This document shows, in pieces, positions 1 through 8,439 of a DNA stretch of 64,000 nucleotides. Within the stretch, counting starts at the first letter, position 1. Each line of letters starts with the position of its first letter. The stretch lies in assembly GCA_965198875.1 (NCBI GenBank), contig CBDAPU010000001.1, positions 2,170,001 to 2,234,000 on the forward strand. The letters run 5' to 3'. The position numbers and the translations under genes are program-made. Under the pieces are notes generated by a model. That model saw only the letters and a list, made by a program, of their open reading frames with translations. It searched no databases and was not told where the DNA came from. This DNA comes from CBDAPU01 sp965198875. Lineage in GTDB: Bacteria > Pseudomonadota > Gammaproteobacteria > Eutrophobiales > Eutrophobiaceae.

Positions 1-893
1 TTATCCATTCTGACGGAGAGGGTTTCCGCTCCCTGCAAGATATAAAAAGCATTCGTTGGGCTCAAGGCGGCGCCAAAATCCCTCAGGCCCTCTCGACGGG
101 CCCGCAACAGGAAAGCAGTGGGGCCGAAATCCTCGGCAAAGTCGATATTTAAAATGCCTGCACAGGGCTCCGTCATGGCGTCAAATTTGCTGGACTGATC
201 CCAGTCGAATCGCCCGGAGTCGACCACGACGCCGCCGATGGCAATACCGTGACCACCGATGAACTTCGTCAATGAATGTATGCTGATATCAGCGCCGTGA
301 TCAAAGGGCTTTAGCAGATAAGGGGTGGTCAGTGTTGAATCCAGCACCAGGGGTATTTGCGCTGCGTGTGCGATGTTTGCAATGGCCTCAATATCGAGCA
401 CTTCACATCCGGGATTGCCCACTGTCTCTGCGTAGATCATGCGTGTTTCCGGGGTGATGGCCTCTTTGAACGCCTCCGGCTTTCGGGGGTTGACGAAGGT
501 GGTGTTGACGCCAAAGCGGGGCAGGGTGTAGGTGAGCAAATTATGCGTCCCGCCATACAGGGCATGGGAGGCGACGATATGGCTACCGCCGTCCATGATG
601 GTGCAAATGGCGAGATGAATGGCAGCCATGCCGCTGGCCGTGGCAACTGCACCGACACCGCCTTCCAGGGCGGCGATGCGCTCTTCCAACACCCCCACAG
701 TCGGATTGGAAATACGTGAGTAAACATGTCCTGATCTGGCCAGATCAAACAGGGATGAGGCGTGCTCTGCTCCCTTGAAGACAAAAGAAGTGGTCTGATA
801 AATCGGCGCTGCCCGTGCCCCGGTCGCCGGATCCGGTCGCTGCCCACCATGCAGGCCCAGGGTATCAAAACCCAAGTATTTTAATTTGGACAT
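1..893 (-). CDS. metY: O-acetylhomoserine sulfhydrylase (partial, C-terminus off window)
   Basis: This is a PLP enzyme of the Cys/Met metabolism family. It would make homocysteine from O-acetylhomoserine and sulfide in the cytoplasm. The frame is open from ATG at 893 to the window edge, so about 297 residues are visible of a family length near 430. The start reads MSKLKYLGFDTLGLHGGQ, typical of this family. GMAAIHLA (PLP phosphate loop), YAETVGNPGCEVLDIE and the PLP-lysine region SIHSLTKFIGGHG are all present. The large-insert architecture favours MetY over cystathionine gamma-synthase (MetB) or MetZ, but those cannot be excluded without the C-terminus. It is divergent from the glutamine-synthetase-like gene at 985. 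Confidence 0.88.
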   Translation of the reverse strand, partial: MSKLKYLGFDTLGLHGGQRPDPATGARAAPIYQTTSFVFKGAEHASSLFDLARSGHVYSRISNPTVGVLEERIAALEGGVGAVATASGMAAIHLAICTIMDGGSHIVASHALYGGTHNLLTYTLPRFGVNTTFVNPRKPEAFKEAITPETRMIYAETVGNPGCEVLDIEAIANIAHAAQIPLVLDSTLTTPYLLKPFDHGADISIHSLTKFIGGHGIAIGGVVVDSGRFDWDQSSKFDAMTEPCAGILNIDFAEDFGPTAFLLRARREGLRDFGAALSPTNAFYILQGAETLSVRMD

Positions 894-984
894 ATCGCTC
901 CCCTGAACACGTTTAAAGACGGCAAAGCGTATACGGGACGGATTAATATCACAAGTTGCCTGGCGATTATGGGAAAATAGCGAT

Positions 985-2412
985 ATGGATAATGATAAAC
1001 ACCTTACATCAAATGACGACATGGGTCTGTCAAAGCGAGGGCCGATAAAAGCGCTACAGGGTTTTTTAAGGCGGTATCCGCACACACAGATGTTGGAGAT
1101 GTTGTTGACCGATATCAATGGCATTGTCCGTGGGCGACGGATCAGCCGGGATGAATGTAAAACATTATTCCATGAGGGTCTTAAGAGCTGTGCATCCACA
1201 GTGCTCAGCGATAGCCGTGGTGATATTCCTTTTGCCGTCGGTATGGGCACACGAGATGGCGCTCCCGATGTCATGGCCTATCCCGTTGCCAATACACTGG
1301 CTCCCGTTCCCTGGCTGGGATCCAATACCGCCCAGGTTGTTACGCGCCTCGCCAATGTGGATGGTTCGCCTTATTTTGCCGATTCAAGACATGTGCTGGA
1401 GCGCGCCTATCAACCATTGCAGGCGATGGGCTACAACGCGGTGGTGGCGATGGAGTGGGAGTTTTATCTACTAGAGGATAATGATGATGCAGAGCCCAAA
1501 CCGAAACTGGGCAAGATCCCCGGCACCAACCTCAAGCAGGGGGGGTTGCAATACGCCACAATAGAAGAGCTGTGGGAGAACGATGCGCTATTGAGCGCTA
1601 TCCAGGCCCACTGTGCGCTACAGGACATTCCAGCGACCACCGCATTATCAGAATTATCACCGGGGCAGTTTGAAATCAATCTACAGCCTGCCGCCGATCC
1701 GGTGCTCGCCTGTGATCAGGGCGTCTTGCTAAAACGCCTGATCAAAGGCGCCGCCATGCAACAGGGCGGTGGCGCCTGCTTTATGGCCAAGCCTTTTGCT
1801 GAATATGCCGGTAGCGGTCTGCATGTTCATGTGAGTCTGTATGATGAGAGCGGTGATAATGTGTTCGCCAGCCCATCATCCAGTGATGTGCCGGCCATAT
1901 CGGATGTATTGAGACAGGCGATAGGGGGCCTACAGGCGACAATGGCGCAGTCCATGGCGATCTTCTCGCCCAATGCAAACTCTTACCGCCGTCTGCAACC
2001 CGGATCCTTCGTGCCATTATCAGCAAACTGGGGCTATAACCATAGAGCCGTGTCTCTGCGGGTCCCGGTTTGTGATAAGAAAAACATGCGCTTTGAACAT
2101 CGGCTTGCCGGCGCCGATGCAAACCCTTATCTGGTGTTGGCCGCCATCCTGGCCGGTATTCACCACGGCATCGCCAACCAATTAGAGGCCGGTGACATGA
2201 TCCGGGAAAAGACCCTGTTCGAAGAGCAGGCGATCTCACTGCCCGTGCGCTGGGAGCAGGCGTTAAAGTTGTTTAGAGAGGCCCGGGTTCTACCAAAGTA
2301 TCTAGGTGAAGAGTTCTGTGGTGCATTCGAGATGATGCGCCGAAGTGAATGTGATGCTTTCCATGCACAGATCAGCAACCGTGATTATGAGTGGTATTTA
2401 AGGTGTGTGTGA
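985..2412 (+). CDS. Glutamine synthetase family ligase (GlnA/PuuA-like)
   Basis: A 475-residue member of the glutamine synthetase superfamily, which forms gamma-glutamyl amides using ATP. The N-terminal beta-grasp domain covers about residues 30-130. The catalytic domain follows with EWEFYL (metal site), ELSPGQFEINL, GSGLHVHVSL and the ATP-binding segment NSYRRLQPGSFVP. These match the glutamate/metal/ATP sites of the family. Length and motif style are closer to gamma-glutamylpolyamine synthetases (PuuA) than to the nitrogen-assimilation GlnA. No Tyr-adenylylation loop typical of GlnA was recognised. No puu neighbours are present, so the amine substrate is unknown. Confidence 0.85.
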   Translation: MDNDKHLTSNDDMGLSKRGPIKALQGFLRRYPHTQMLEMLLTDINGIVRGRRISRDECKTLFHEGLKSCASTVLSDSRGDIPFAVGMGTRDGAPDVMAYPVANTLAPVPWLGSNTAQVVTRLANVDGSPYFADSRHVLERAYQPLQAMGYNAVVAMEWEFYLLEDNDDAEPKPKLGKIPGTNLKQGGLQYATIEELWENDALLSAIQAHCALQDIPATTALSELSPGQFEINLQPAADPVLACDQGVLLKRLIKGAAMQQGGGACFMAKPFAEYAGSGLHVHVSLYDESGDNVFASPSSSDVPAISDVLRQAIGGLQATMAQSMAIFSPNANSYRRLQPGSFVPLSANWGYNHRAVSLRVPVCDKKNMRFEHRLAGADANPYLVLAAILAGIHHGIANQLEAGDMIREKTLFEEQAISLPVRWEQALKLFREARVLPKYLGEEFCGAFEMMRRSECDAFHAQISNRDYEWYLRCV

Positions 2413-2595
2413 ATGATGACGGCAACCGCTCTCAAAGTGGCTCTTTTTCGCCCGTGCTGTGGTTTTACTCCATCTCTCGGCGAGGGATAAGAGAGCCCCG
2501 AACAACCCCAAAGAATAATAGCTGAATGCGTTTAAGCATAAAGCTCATCGATCAACTCCCCTTGCAGGCGCTCGGTATGGTTTATTGTTGAACGA

Positions 2596-3195
2596 TCAGG
2601 GGGCGTCCTGCTCCGCCTGTTCACCCTTCGCCACATCTGGCCACAGCACACTGAGCGAGAAGCTGATGGCGTCAAAGGGGGGAAGGGAGACGGGGGCATC
2701 ACCGGCCAGTGAGGCAATCAACACCCAGTGAGTATCTTTAAGCTGGAATGCTTCTAACGTTCTGGCGTCGGGGTCGACAAACCACAGATGGGCCACTCGC
2801 TCACGGGCATAGACGTCGCGCTTGTCCGTTAAATCAAGTCGGCGGGTGGAAGGTGATAACACCTCACAGACCCAGTCCGGGGCAATATCAAAGAAGGCGG
2901 TATCCGGATACACCGGCATCCGCTCACGGCGCCAGCCAGCGAGATCGGGCACGAGAATATCACCGCCAAGATGCAGTTCCGGCTCATCAATGATCCACCA
3001 GCCACCCGGGCCGCCGTTGCCTGAATTAAACGGGTTGTCGAGGGAGCCACCTAAACGGGAGCTGGCCCAGGTATGGCGTGCCGCAGGCCGAGGGTGTGTG
3101 TAGAGGGCGCCGTTGATGACTTCGGCCACCTTGTGGGGCGGTGCATCCAGCACATCCTGATAGGTGGCGGGGGCAGGTTGTTGCAGTACGTTCAT
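2596..3195 (-). CDS. Uma2 family (DUF820) restriction-endonuclease-fold protein
   Basis: About 199 residues. The fold is the PD-(D/E)XK-like Uma2 family, common in Cyanobacteria and in MAGs, with no established cellular role. The sequence shows the family's order: an N-terminal TYQDVLDAP segment, an ELHLGGDILVPDLAGWRRER strand with the acidic residue, DWVCEVLSPSTRRLD (the E..S.ST motif), DKRDVYARERVAHLWFVDP and a C-terminal strand region. I chose ATG at 3195 because GGAG lies 8 bases upstream. A TTG five codons earlier is the alternative. The gene stands alone between the ligase gene and the XdhC pair. Confidence 0.8.
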   Translation of the reverse strand: MNVLQQPAPATYQDVLDAPPHKVAEVINGALYTHPRPAARHTWASSRLGGSLDNPFNSGNGGPGGWWIIDEPELHLGGDILVPDLAGWRRERMPVYPDTAFFDIAPDWVCEVLSPSTRRLDLTDKRDVYARERVAHLWFVDPDARTLEAFQLKDTHWVLIASLAGDAPVSLPPFDAISFSLSVLWPDVAKGEQAEQDAP

Positions 3196-3531
3196 GGCTT
3201 GTTGCTCCAAATTTCCGTTTCAGTCTAGCGTAGCCACTGTGGCGTTGTCATGTTTTTATTGCATGTATCCAGGGCAAAGAAAGAATAGACAAGCTGGCCT
3301 CGGTAGAGATGTTGGCGACTGATTATCAAGCAGCTCCGGGGTGTCTTGACAATGCCTTCTCTCTGGGGATAACGGGCCAGGTTCGGGATAACATCCTCAA
3401 ACAGGGGCGAGCCGCCGAATCACGGGCCCTGCCTTATCCACCACAACAAAAAGTGCGCCCGGGCGGGAGAGATGAAAACTCTGTATTTATGAGATAGATT
3501 CGAATAACAGATCATCAAGGGTAGAAGAGAT
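3196..3531. other. Gene-free stretch
   Basis: About 335 bases between the divergent Uma2 and XdhC genes. Only short unconvincing frames were seen, with no RNA gene, clear repeat or strong promoter. AAGAGAT just before 3532 could serve as the XdhC ribosome-binding site. Confidence 0.5.
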
Positions 3532-3861
3532 ATGGGCATAACGGAAGAGAGCATTATCTCGACGGCGAATCGCTGGCTGGAAGAGGGGCGGGATATGGCG
3601 CTGGCTACGGTCATCGATACCTGGGGTTCATCGCCTTGTCCCCGTGGCAGTCAGTTGCTTGTCGATATGGACGCCAACTTTGTAGGCTCGGTCTCCGGTG
3701 GCTGTGTGGAAACCGCTGTGATCAGCGAGGCCCTGGCCGTCATCAAAACCAAAACACCGCGCCTGCTTGAGTTTGGCGTGACCAATGACATGGCCTTTGC
3801 AGTGGGTCTCGCCTGTGGTGGCAACATCCAGGTCTATGTTGAGGTGATTGAGGTGGATTAA
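3532..3861 (+). CDS. XdhC/CoxI family protein, N-terminal unit
   Basis: A 109-residue protein equal to the XdhC_CoxI domain. This domain belongs to factors that mature molybdenum hydroxylases such as xanthine dehydrogenase by handling or sulfurating the molybdenum cofactor. Visible motifs are GSSPCPRGSQLLVD and GSVSGGCVETAV, then GLACGGNIQVYVE near the end, all typical of the domain. It ends in TAA. The next gene, in the same frame, begins after one further codon and encodes the partner XdhC_C domain. Many bacteria have these domains as two adjacent proteins, so a mutated fusion is not required. No molybdenum hydroxylase gene is in the window. Confidence 0.85.
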   Translation: MGITEESIISTANRWLEEGRDMALATVIDTWGSSPCPRGSQLLVDMDANFVGSVSGGCVETAVISEALAVIKTKTPRLLEFGVTNDMAFAVGLACGGNIQVYVEVIEVD

Positions 3862-3864
3862 GCG

Positions 3865-4554
3865 GTGCGCCAGGGGATCTTAAAGCAGTTAAATGAGCAT
3901 CATGCTCAAAATACACCCTGTGTACTCATCAGGGATCTCGATACCCATGGGGATCTGCTGATCACACCGGGGCCTGACATGGCCGAGCCAACGGACAGGT
4001 TATACGCACTTGCCATGCGGGCCTTGAGTAGCGATCAATGTTTGCGTGAACAGGTGGGTGATCATAGTTATTTTATTCAGCCATTTAACCCGCCGTTGCG
4101 ATTGATCATTATCGGCGCCGTACATATTGCACAATTTCTCTCGGCCAATGCGAGTGCCTGTGGTTATCAGGTGATCGTGGTTGATCCCAGGCAGGCTTTC
4201 GCTAATGCGGCGCGCTTTCCCCATGTTTCTATCCATACGGATTGGCCGGACGCCGCATTGACGGATTTAAGGATCGATACACGCACCGCCGTTGTGACCT
4301 TGACCCATGATTCTAAACTCGATGATCCGGCACTGGATGTGGCGTTGCGCTCTCGGGCATTTTACATTGGTGCATTGGGTGGTCGGAAAACCCGGGCGGC
4401 GCGTATAAGGCGCCTTAAAGAGGCGGGGTTTACCCGGGAGAGTATAGCGCGAATTCATGCGCCCATTGGCCTTGATATCGGCGCTCAGTCGCCTGCTGAA
4501 ATTGCGGTTTCCATCATCGCCCAAATGACGGAGAAGCTACGAAATGCTGTTTAA
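3865..4554 (+). CDS. XdhC family protein, C-terminal Rossmann unit
   Basis: A 229-residue protein matching the XdhC_C Rossmann-like domain. Motifs are LIIIGAVHIAQFL (dinucleotide-type glycine strand with a variant G.VH), VVDPRQAFANAARFP, VVTLTHDSKLDDPAL and YIGALGGRKTRAARIRRL. A GTG start is inferred at 3865, one codon after the stop of the CoxI-like ORF and in the same frame, so translation is likely coupled. It presumably forms a complex with the upstream protein to insert sulfurated molybdenum cofactor into a hydroxylase encoded elsewhere. The stop overlaps the convergent flippase gene by 4 bases. Confidence 0.84.
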   Translation: MRQGILKQLNEHHAQNTPCVLIRDLDTHGDLLITPGPDMAEPTDRLYALAMRALSSDQCLREQVGDHSYFIQPFNPPLRLIIIGAVHIAQFLSANASACGYQVIVVDPRQAFANAARFPHVSIHTDWPDAALTDLRIDTRTAVVTLTHDSKLDDPALDVALRSRAFYIGALGGRKTRAARIRRLKEAGFTRESIARIHAPIGLDIGAQSPAEIAVSIIAQMTEKLRNAV

Positions 4555-5900
4555 GGGGCAACAACCTCAGCGTCTCTGATCAAGCGCCTGGCAAACAGGA
4601 ACAGCAACATTGCCGTGGCAAAACTGCTGATGATGCTGGCGATACCAGCGCCCGGCAGGCCGATGTTTATCAGCAGGATGATGAGTAACAGGACATGCAG
4701 GGTGGATGTAATGATCCTGATCTTCATGGCCACGCCCGGTCTGCCAATGGCATACATGGCCGGATCAAACGCAAATGTCGCCATGCTGATAGCCGCACCG
4801 AGCATGAGCAACAACATCATCGAATAAGCGGCGATAAACTCAACACCAAAGACCCACCCTAAAAGGGGTTTGCCAGATAAAGCGATGATCAGATAAACGC
4901 CACCGGCAACCGTGGCAGCAACCATGGCGGCACGTTTAATGACTTTCCACAGCTTGCGATAGCGATGGCTTGATACGATTTTAGTCATCTCCGGATAAAT
5001 GGTTTCGGTGAATAATTGTGTCGGCGCTCGTAGTATGGTCGCCAATTCCTGGGCGACCTTGAATAAGCCGGCGCCAACAGGCCCCAGGAAAAAGCCCACT
5101 GCAAGGGTTGAAATATGGGTATTGGCCGAGCCTAACATGGTGTGGATATAACTTGCCCCGGTAAATGACCAGATCGCATCATGGGGCCTGGCGAGGGCAT
5201 GCAAACTGATATTCATCCCTGTTGTCAGTTGTTGTTGTCTCAATTCTCTCCAGCCGAACCAGGTGGTCGTCAGGGCGTCAATGACGCTGGCGATAAACCA
5301 GACGAAGACAAACGCCATGATGTCTCGATACATGAGAAAGGCGATCCCTGCGCCGATGAGTCGAATAGAGGGGATCACCATCAACATGATGGCAATCAGG
5401 TCAAAGCGGTTAAACAGGCGCAATATGCCAAGTGGGGTTGATTTAAAGTTAAATAAGATGACGCAGCAGTAGAGTGTCGCCATTGGGATCAAATCGACCG
5501 TGATGTTAAACCAGGGGCCGACCGTTGAGATGGCCAGAATACTGATCACCGTCCCACACAGACAGGAGGCGAGGTCCAGCAGTGTGGTGAATTTGATCAG
5601 CCTTTGGAGACGGTCTTTGTCATCGTTTTCAAGATAAATAGCGCCGTATCTGACGATACTTTGTGCGCTTTTGAATGCTGTAAAGTTGCGTATGGCGGCA
5701 ACATAGGCATGGAGCAACATCAAGATCCCAAAGCCATGCACACCCAGTGAGTGGGTGGCCAGCGCAAGGTAGATCAAGCCAACGATGGCCGTGTAGATTT
5801 TCCCGCCGGTGAGCATGGCGGAGTTCTTAAAAATGCGCCGGAACAAGCCGTCTCTCTTTAGTAACTTGAGTTTGTCAATGCCTTCAGAGATGACCGACAT
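4551..5900 (-). CDS. Polysaccharide/lipid flippase of the MATE/Wzx-like superfamily
   Basis: A 449-residue polytopic inner-membrane protein with roughly twelve hydrophobic segments, of the oligosaccharide flippase type (Wzx/RfbX-like, MOP superfamily). It opens with a basic cytoplasmic stretch, then GGKIYTAIVGLIYLALATHS, and the MOP-like features SANTHISTLAVGFFLGPVGAGLF and APTQLFTETIYPEMTKIV are visible. It is the last gene of the operon running from the acyl-AMP ligase at 10191, 29 bases after serine palmitoyltransferase. I infer that it moves sphingolipid intermediates or glycosylated ceramide across the inner membrane. A role in a linked polysaccharide is the alternative. Confidence 0.78.
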   Translation of the reverse strand: MSVISEGIDKLKLLKRDGLFRRIFKNSAMLTGGKIYTAIVGLIYLALATHSLGVHGFGILMLLHAYVAAIRNFTAFKSAQSIVRYGAIYLENDDKDRLQRLIKFTTLLDLASCLCGTVISILAISTVGPWFNITVDLIPMATLYCCVILFNFKSTPLGILRLFNRFDLIAIMLMVIPSIRLIGAGIAFLMYRDIMAFVFVWFIASVIDALTTTWFGWRELRQQQLTTGMNISLHALARPHDAIWSFTGASYIHTMLGSANTHISTLAVGFFLGPVGAGLFKVAQELATILRAPTQLFTETIYPEMTKIVSSHRYRKLWKVIKRAAMVAATVAGGVYLIIALSGKPLLGWVFGVEFIAAYSMMLLLMLGAAISMATFAFDPAMYAIGRPGVAMKIRIITSTLHVLLLIILLINIGLPGAGIASIISSFATAMLLFLFARRLIRDAEVVAP

Positions 5901-5929
5901 GATAGCAAGACAGGATGATCAATGCGCCT

Positions 5930-7126
5930 CTATGCAGTGGATTGCAGCGCCTTGTCGGACAGCGCTGAAAACGCCTGACAGATCTTTGCTATTTGCTCAT
6001 CCGTATGGGCGGCGCTCACGCTGATCCGTACCAGTGACTTGCCATCGGGTGTGGCCGGCGGGAAGATTAAATTGACGTAAATGCCGTGTTCATATAGTCC
6101 TCGCCACAACGTCAGCGCCTGTGCTCGGGTGTCCAGTAATGCGGCGATAACCGGGCATGGCTCCGGCCCCAATTCATAGCCTGATTGCTGTAGATGTTGA
6201 TACAAATGCTGAGCATGTCGCCACAGGGTGTTGCGTAGATCCTGGCCGGCCTCCAGGCGTTTTAACGCCGCGCGCGTTGAGGCGATGATCGAGGGTGACG
6301 ATGAGGCGGTGAAGATATAAGGGCGGCTGGCGTAACGTATGTACTCCAGCTGCGGATGATTGCTGACACAGTAGCCGCCGATACTGGCCAGGCTTTTGCT
6401 GAAGGTGCCGACAATAAAATCGGTATCGGCAATCACATCGGCCTCCTCTACAAGGCCGCCACCCCTCTCTCCAAGCACACCAAGAGAATGGGCCTCATCC
6501 ACCAGCAGGAATGCGCCATACGCCTTTTTTATCTCGACAATCTCCTGGATGCGCGCCTTATCCCCCAGCATGCTGTATATGCCTTCAATGATGATCAGGG
6601 TGTTGCTCGCCCGCTCGCCCAGGCGGTTTAATCTTCTATTCAGATCATCCGGGTTGTTGTGACGAAAACGCATGACGTCAGCGCCGCTGAGCAGGCAACC
6701 ATCATAAATACTGGCATGGCTATCGGCGTCGATAATGATGGTGTCCTCGTTAGCGGTTAATGCGGAAATCACCGCCAGGTTAGCCTGATAACCGGTCGTG
6801 AAGACAATGGCTTTTTCGCAGCCGAAAAAATCGGCGATCTCCTCTTCTAATGCAAGGTGATCGGCAAAACTGCCATTGGCCATTCTTGAGCCTGTGGTGC
6901 CCGTGCCTTGCTCATCCATGGCGGCATGGGCCGCTTTAAGGCACTGTTTATCAAAAGTGAGTCCTAAATAATTGTTGGTGCCGGCCAGTATCACCCGCTT
7001 GCCATTTATTTTTGCTTCCGTTGGGGAATACATCTCCTCTATGGGTGCGCCGAATGGATCAATGCCCTGTGACAATAATGATCCCCGATCCTCCGCCAGC
7101 GGCTTAAACTTATTAAACAGGCTCAT
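5930..7126 (-). CDS. spt: Serine palmitoyltransferase (alpha-oxoamine synthase family)
   Basis: A 398-residue PLP enzyme of the alpha-oxoamine synthase family, which includes Spt, BioF, Kbl and HemA. Motifs: NNYLGLTFD, GTGTTGSRMANGS, the PLP-stacking histidine near 137 (DADSHASIYDG), DEAHSLGVLGERGGG (Asp210/His213) and the Schiff-base lysine near 244 (GTFSKSLASIGGYC). The family alone would also fit BioF. The position, overlapping an acyl carrier protein gene by ATGA and followed by a flippase gene, matches the spt arrangement of Caulobacter and indicates condensation of serine with an acyl-ACP thioester to 3-ketosphinganine. No biotin genes are near. It acts in the cytoplasm as the committing step for ceramide. 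Confidence 0.9.
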   Translation of the reverse strand: MSLFNKFKPLAEDRGSLLSQGIDPFGAPIEEMYSPTEAKINGKRVILAGTNNYLGLTFDKQCLKAAHAAMDEQGTGTTGSRMANGSFADHLALEEEIADFFGCEKAIVFTTGYQANLAVISALTANEDTIIIDADSHASIYDGCLLSGADVMRFRHNNPDDLNRRLNRLGERASNTLIIIEGIYSMLGDKARIQEIVEIKKAYGAFLLVDEAHSLGVLGERGGGLVEEADVIADTDFIVGTFSKSLASIGGYCVSNHPQLEYIRYASRPYIFTASSSPSIIASTRAALKRLEAGQDLRNTLWRHAQHLYQHLQQSGYELGPEPCPVIAALLDTRAQALTLWRGLYEHGIYVNLIFPPATPDGKSLVRISVSAAHTDEQIAKICQAFSALSDKALQSTA

Positions 7127-7371
7127 CTTGAATGGATCGTATCGTGAATTTTTTTGGCCAGATCCGCTATGGTATGCACATCGACAAGCAGACTCATCGG
7201 CATGGAAATATCAAACTCATCTTCAATGTCCATTAACAGATCCAGCACCTTAAATGAATCAAGCCCCAGATCCGTGATCAGATCGGCGTCCGCCGTCAAC
7301 TGCATATCCCCGGCAGTCAGCTTTGACAGCTCCTCGATAATTTTTGCCAGAATGTCTTCATAGCTTGACAT
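7123..7371 (-). CDS. acpR: Acyl carrier protein dedicated to sphingolipid synthesis
   Basis: An 82-residue four-helix acyl carrier protein with the phosphopantetheine serine at about residue 39 in the motif DLGLDSFKVLDLLM. This differs from the DSL motif of housekeeping AcpP (DSF here), suggesting a specialised carrier. Its start overlaps the 3' end of the ceramide-reductase-like gene by 14 bases, and its stop overlaps the spt start by 4 bases, so all three are probably translationally coupled. By analogy with Caulobacter AcpR, it would carry the acyl chain from the acyl-AMP ligase to serine palmitoyltransferase. Confidence 0.88.
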   Translation of the reverse strand: MSSYEDILAKIIEELSKLTAGDMQLTADADLITDLGLDSFKVLDLLMDIEDEFDISMPMSLLVDVHTIADLAKKIHDTIHSR

Positions 7372-8296
7372 CGCTCAACCTCCCACCCAATGACGCCTCG
7401 TGAATGCCATCACGGAGTTTTATCTTTGGCTCCCATTTGAGATGATCCATCAAAGGGGTATTATCGCACACCCAGTCTTTATGGGTAATCTCATTGATTT
7501 TGCCGGGCGTGAACATGGCCGAATAACGAAACACCCTGGCAAGGAGAAGATTAACATGGGCAACCGTGTTCATCACCGGCACAGGCACCTCAAGCCTTCT
7601 GATGGGGCGACGCCAGACTTGCTCGCCAATATCGGCAATCTCTCCCCATTTATAGCCATCTTTCTTCCCGTCATCCATCTCGAAAATCCCGCTCATTTTT
7701 TTATGCCTTGTCCATGCCATGATGGCGCAGGTTAAATCATGCACATGCAACAAACTGATCCTGGCATTTTTCACCTTGGGGGCGAGTAAAAAACCACGGC
7801 GCATAAGGCTGAACACGGGTTGCATTTCTTTATCGCCCGGCCCGTAAACGGCGGTTGGACGGAAAATCGTCCGGGGAATATCAGCATAAGGCGCAGACAT
7901 CAACAGCTCTTCCGCTGTTGCCTTGCTTTTTGCATACCAGGAGTATTGCGGGTGTCTGGCGGCCAGGGAAGAGATGAGCAGTAGCTTTGGTTTAACGGGT
8001 TTCTCCCGCACGGCATTGAGCAGATTTTCCGTGCCCTTCACATTGACATGTTCAAAGTCCTCAAGGGAGTTTCCCCTAACCACACCGGCGCAGTGAATAA
8101 TCGCCGTACAATCATTGACTAGATGATGTAATGCAGATGGGTTTTCTAAATCGCCACCTATCCAGGTGATACCGCCTGCATTCTTGCGGGGACTGCGTGT
8201 TAATGCCCGGATGGGAATGTGAGCTTGTGCAAATGCTGAAAGCAGGTTTGTGCCGATGAAGCCTGTGGCTCCCGTCAGTGCCACCCGCTCCGACAT
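7358..8296 (-). CDS. cerR: NAD-dependent epimerase/dehydratase family, ceramide reductase candidate
   Basis: A 312-residue extended short-chain dehydrogenase. The N-terminal GATGFIGTNLL nucleotide-binding loop is followed by HCAGVVRG, an SSLAA serine segment and the catalytic YAKSK (Tyr121, Lys125), then RPTAVYGPGD. In the Caulobacter pathway the equivalent protein, CerR, reduces the 3-keto group of oxidised ceramide. Family membership is seen in the sequence, while the specific substrate is inferred from the neighbours (acyl-AMP ligase upstream, ACP and Spt overlapping downstream). Sugar epimerase activity is the obvious alternative, but the operon argues against it. Confidence 0.82.
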   Translation of the reverse strand: MSERVALTGATGFIGTNLLSAFAQAHIPIRALTRSPRKNAGGITWIGGDLENPSALHHLVNDCTAIIHCAGVVRGNSLEDFEHVNVKGTENLLNAVREKPVKPKLLLISSLAARHPQYSWYAKSKATAEELLMSAPYADIPRTIFRPTAVYGPGDKEMQPVFSLMRRGFLLAPKVKNARISLLHVHDLTCAIMAWTRHKKMSGIFEMDDGKKDGYKWGEIADIGEQVWRRPIRRLEVPVPVMNTVAHVNLLLARVFRYSAMFTPGKINEITHKDWVCDNTPLMDHLKWEPKIKLRDGIHEASLGGRLSDVKL

Positions 8297-8308
8297 CTCA
8301 GGGGATCA

Positions 8309-8437
8309 GGGCGCCGCTAAAAATAGCCGTTTTTTTGTGGGGCGATGCACGCAGGGCAAAAGCGCATAGACGCCACATGTGAACTCAGGCACGAACCAGT
8401 GATGCCATCGCAAAAAAGCGCACTCTTAAAAGACCCC
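8309..8437. repeat. Possible diverged copy of the 16065-16229 inverted-repeat element
   Basis: The gap between cerR and the acyl-AMP ligase gene begins with a 16-base segment (8309-8324) that differs at one position from the terminal repeat of the element at 16065-16229. It continues with a T run and a GCGAT-like segment as that element does. The right end near 8405-8437 carries a weak inverted relative (ATCGCAAAAAAGCGC). This suggests a decayed miniature element but could be chance. Confidence 0.35.
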
Positions 8438-8439
8438 CG

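Noticed and set aside
3309..3497. Short frame before the XdhC pair
   Set aside because: No family features, no convincing start; the DNA looks noncoding.
5930..7126. Considered as BioF (8-amino-7-oxononanoate synthase)
   Set aside because: Overlap with a dedicated ACP gene and the surrounding acyl-AMP ligase, reductase and flippase genes fit Spt; no biotin genes nearby.
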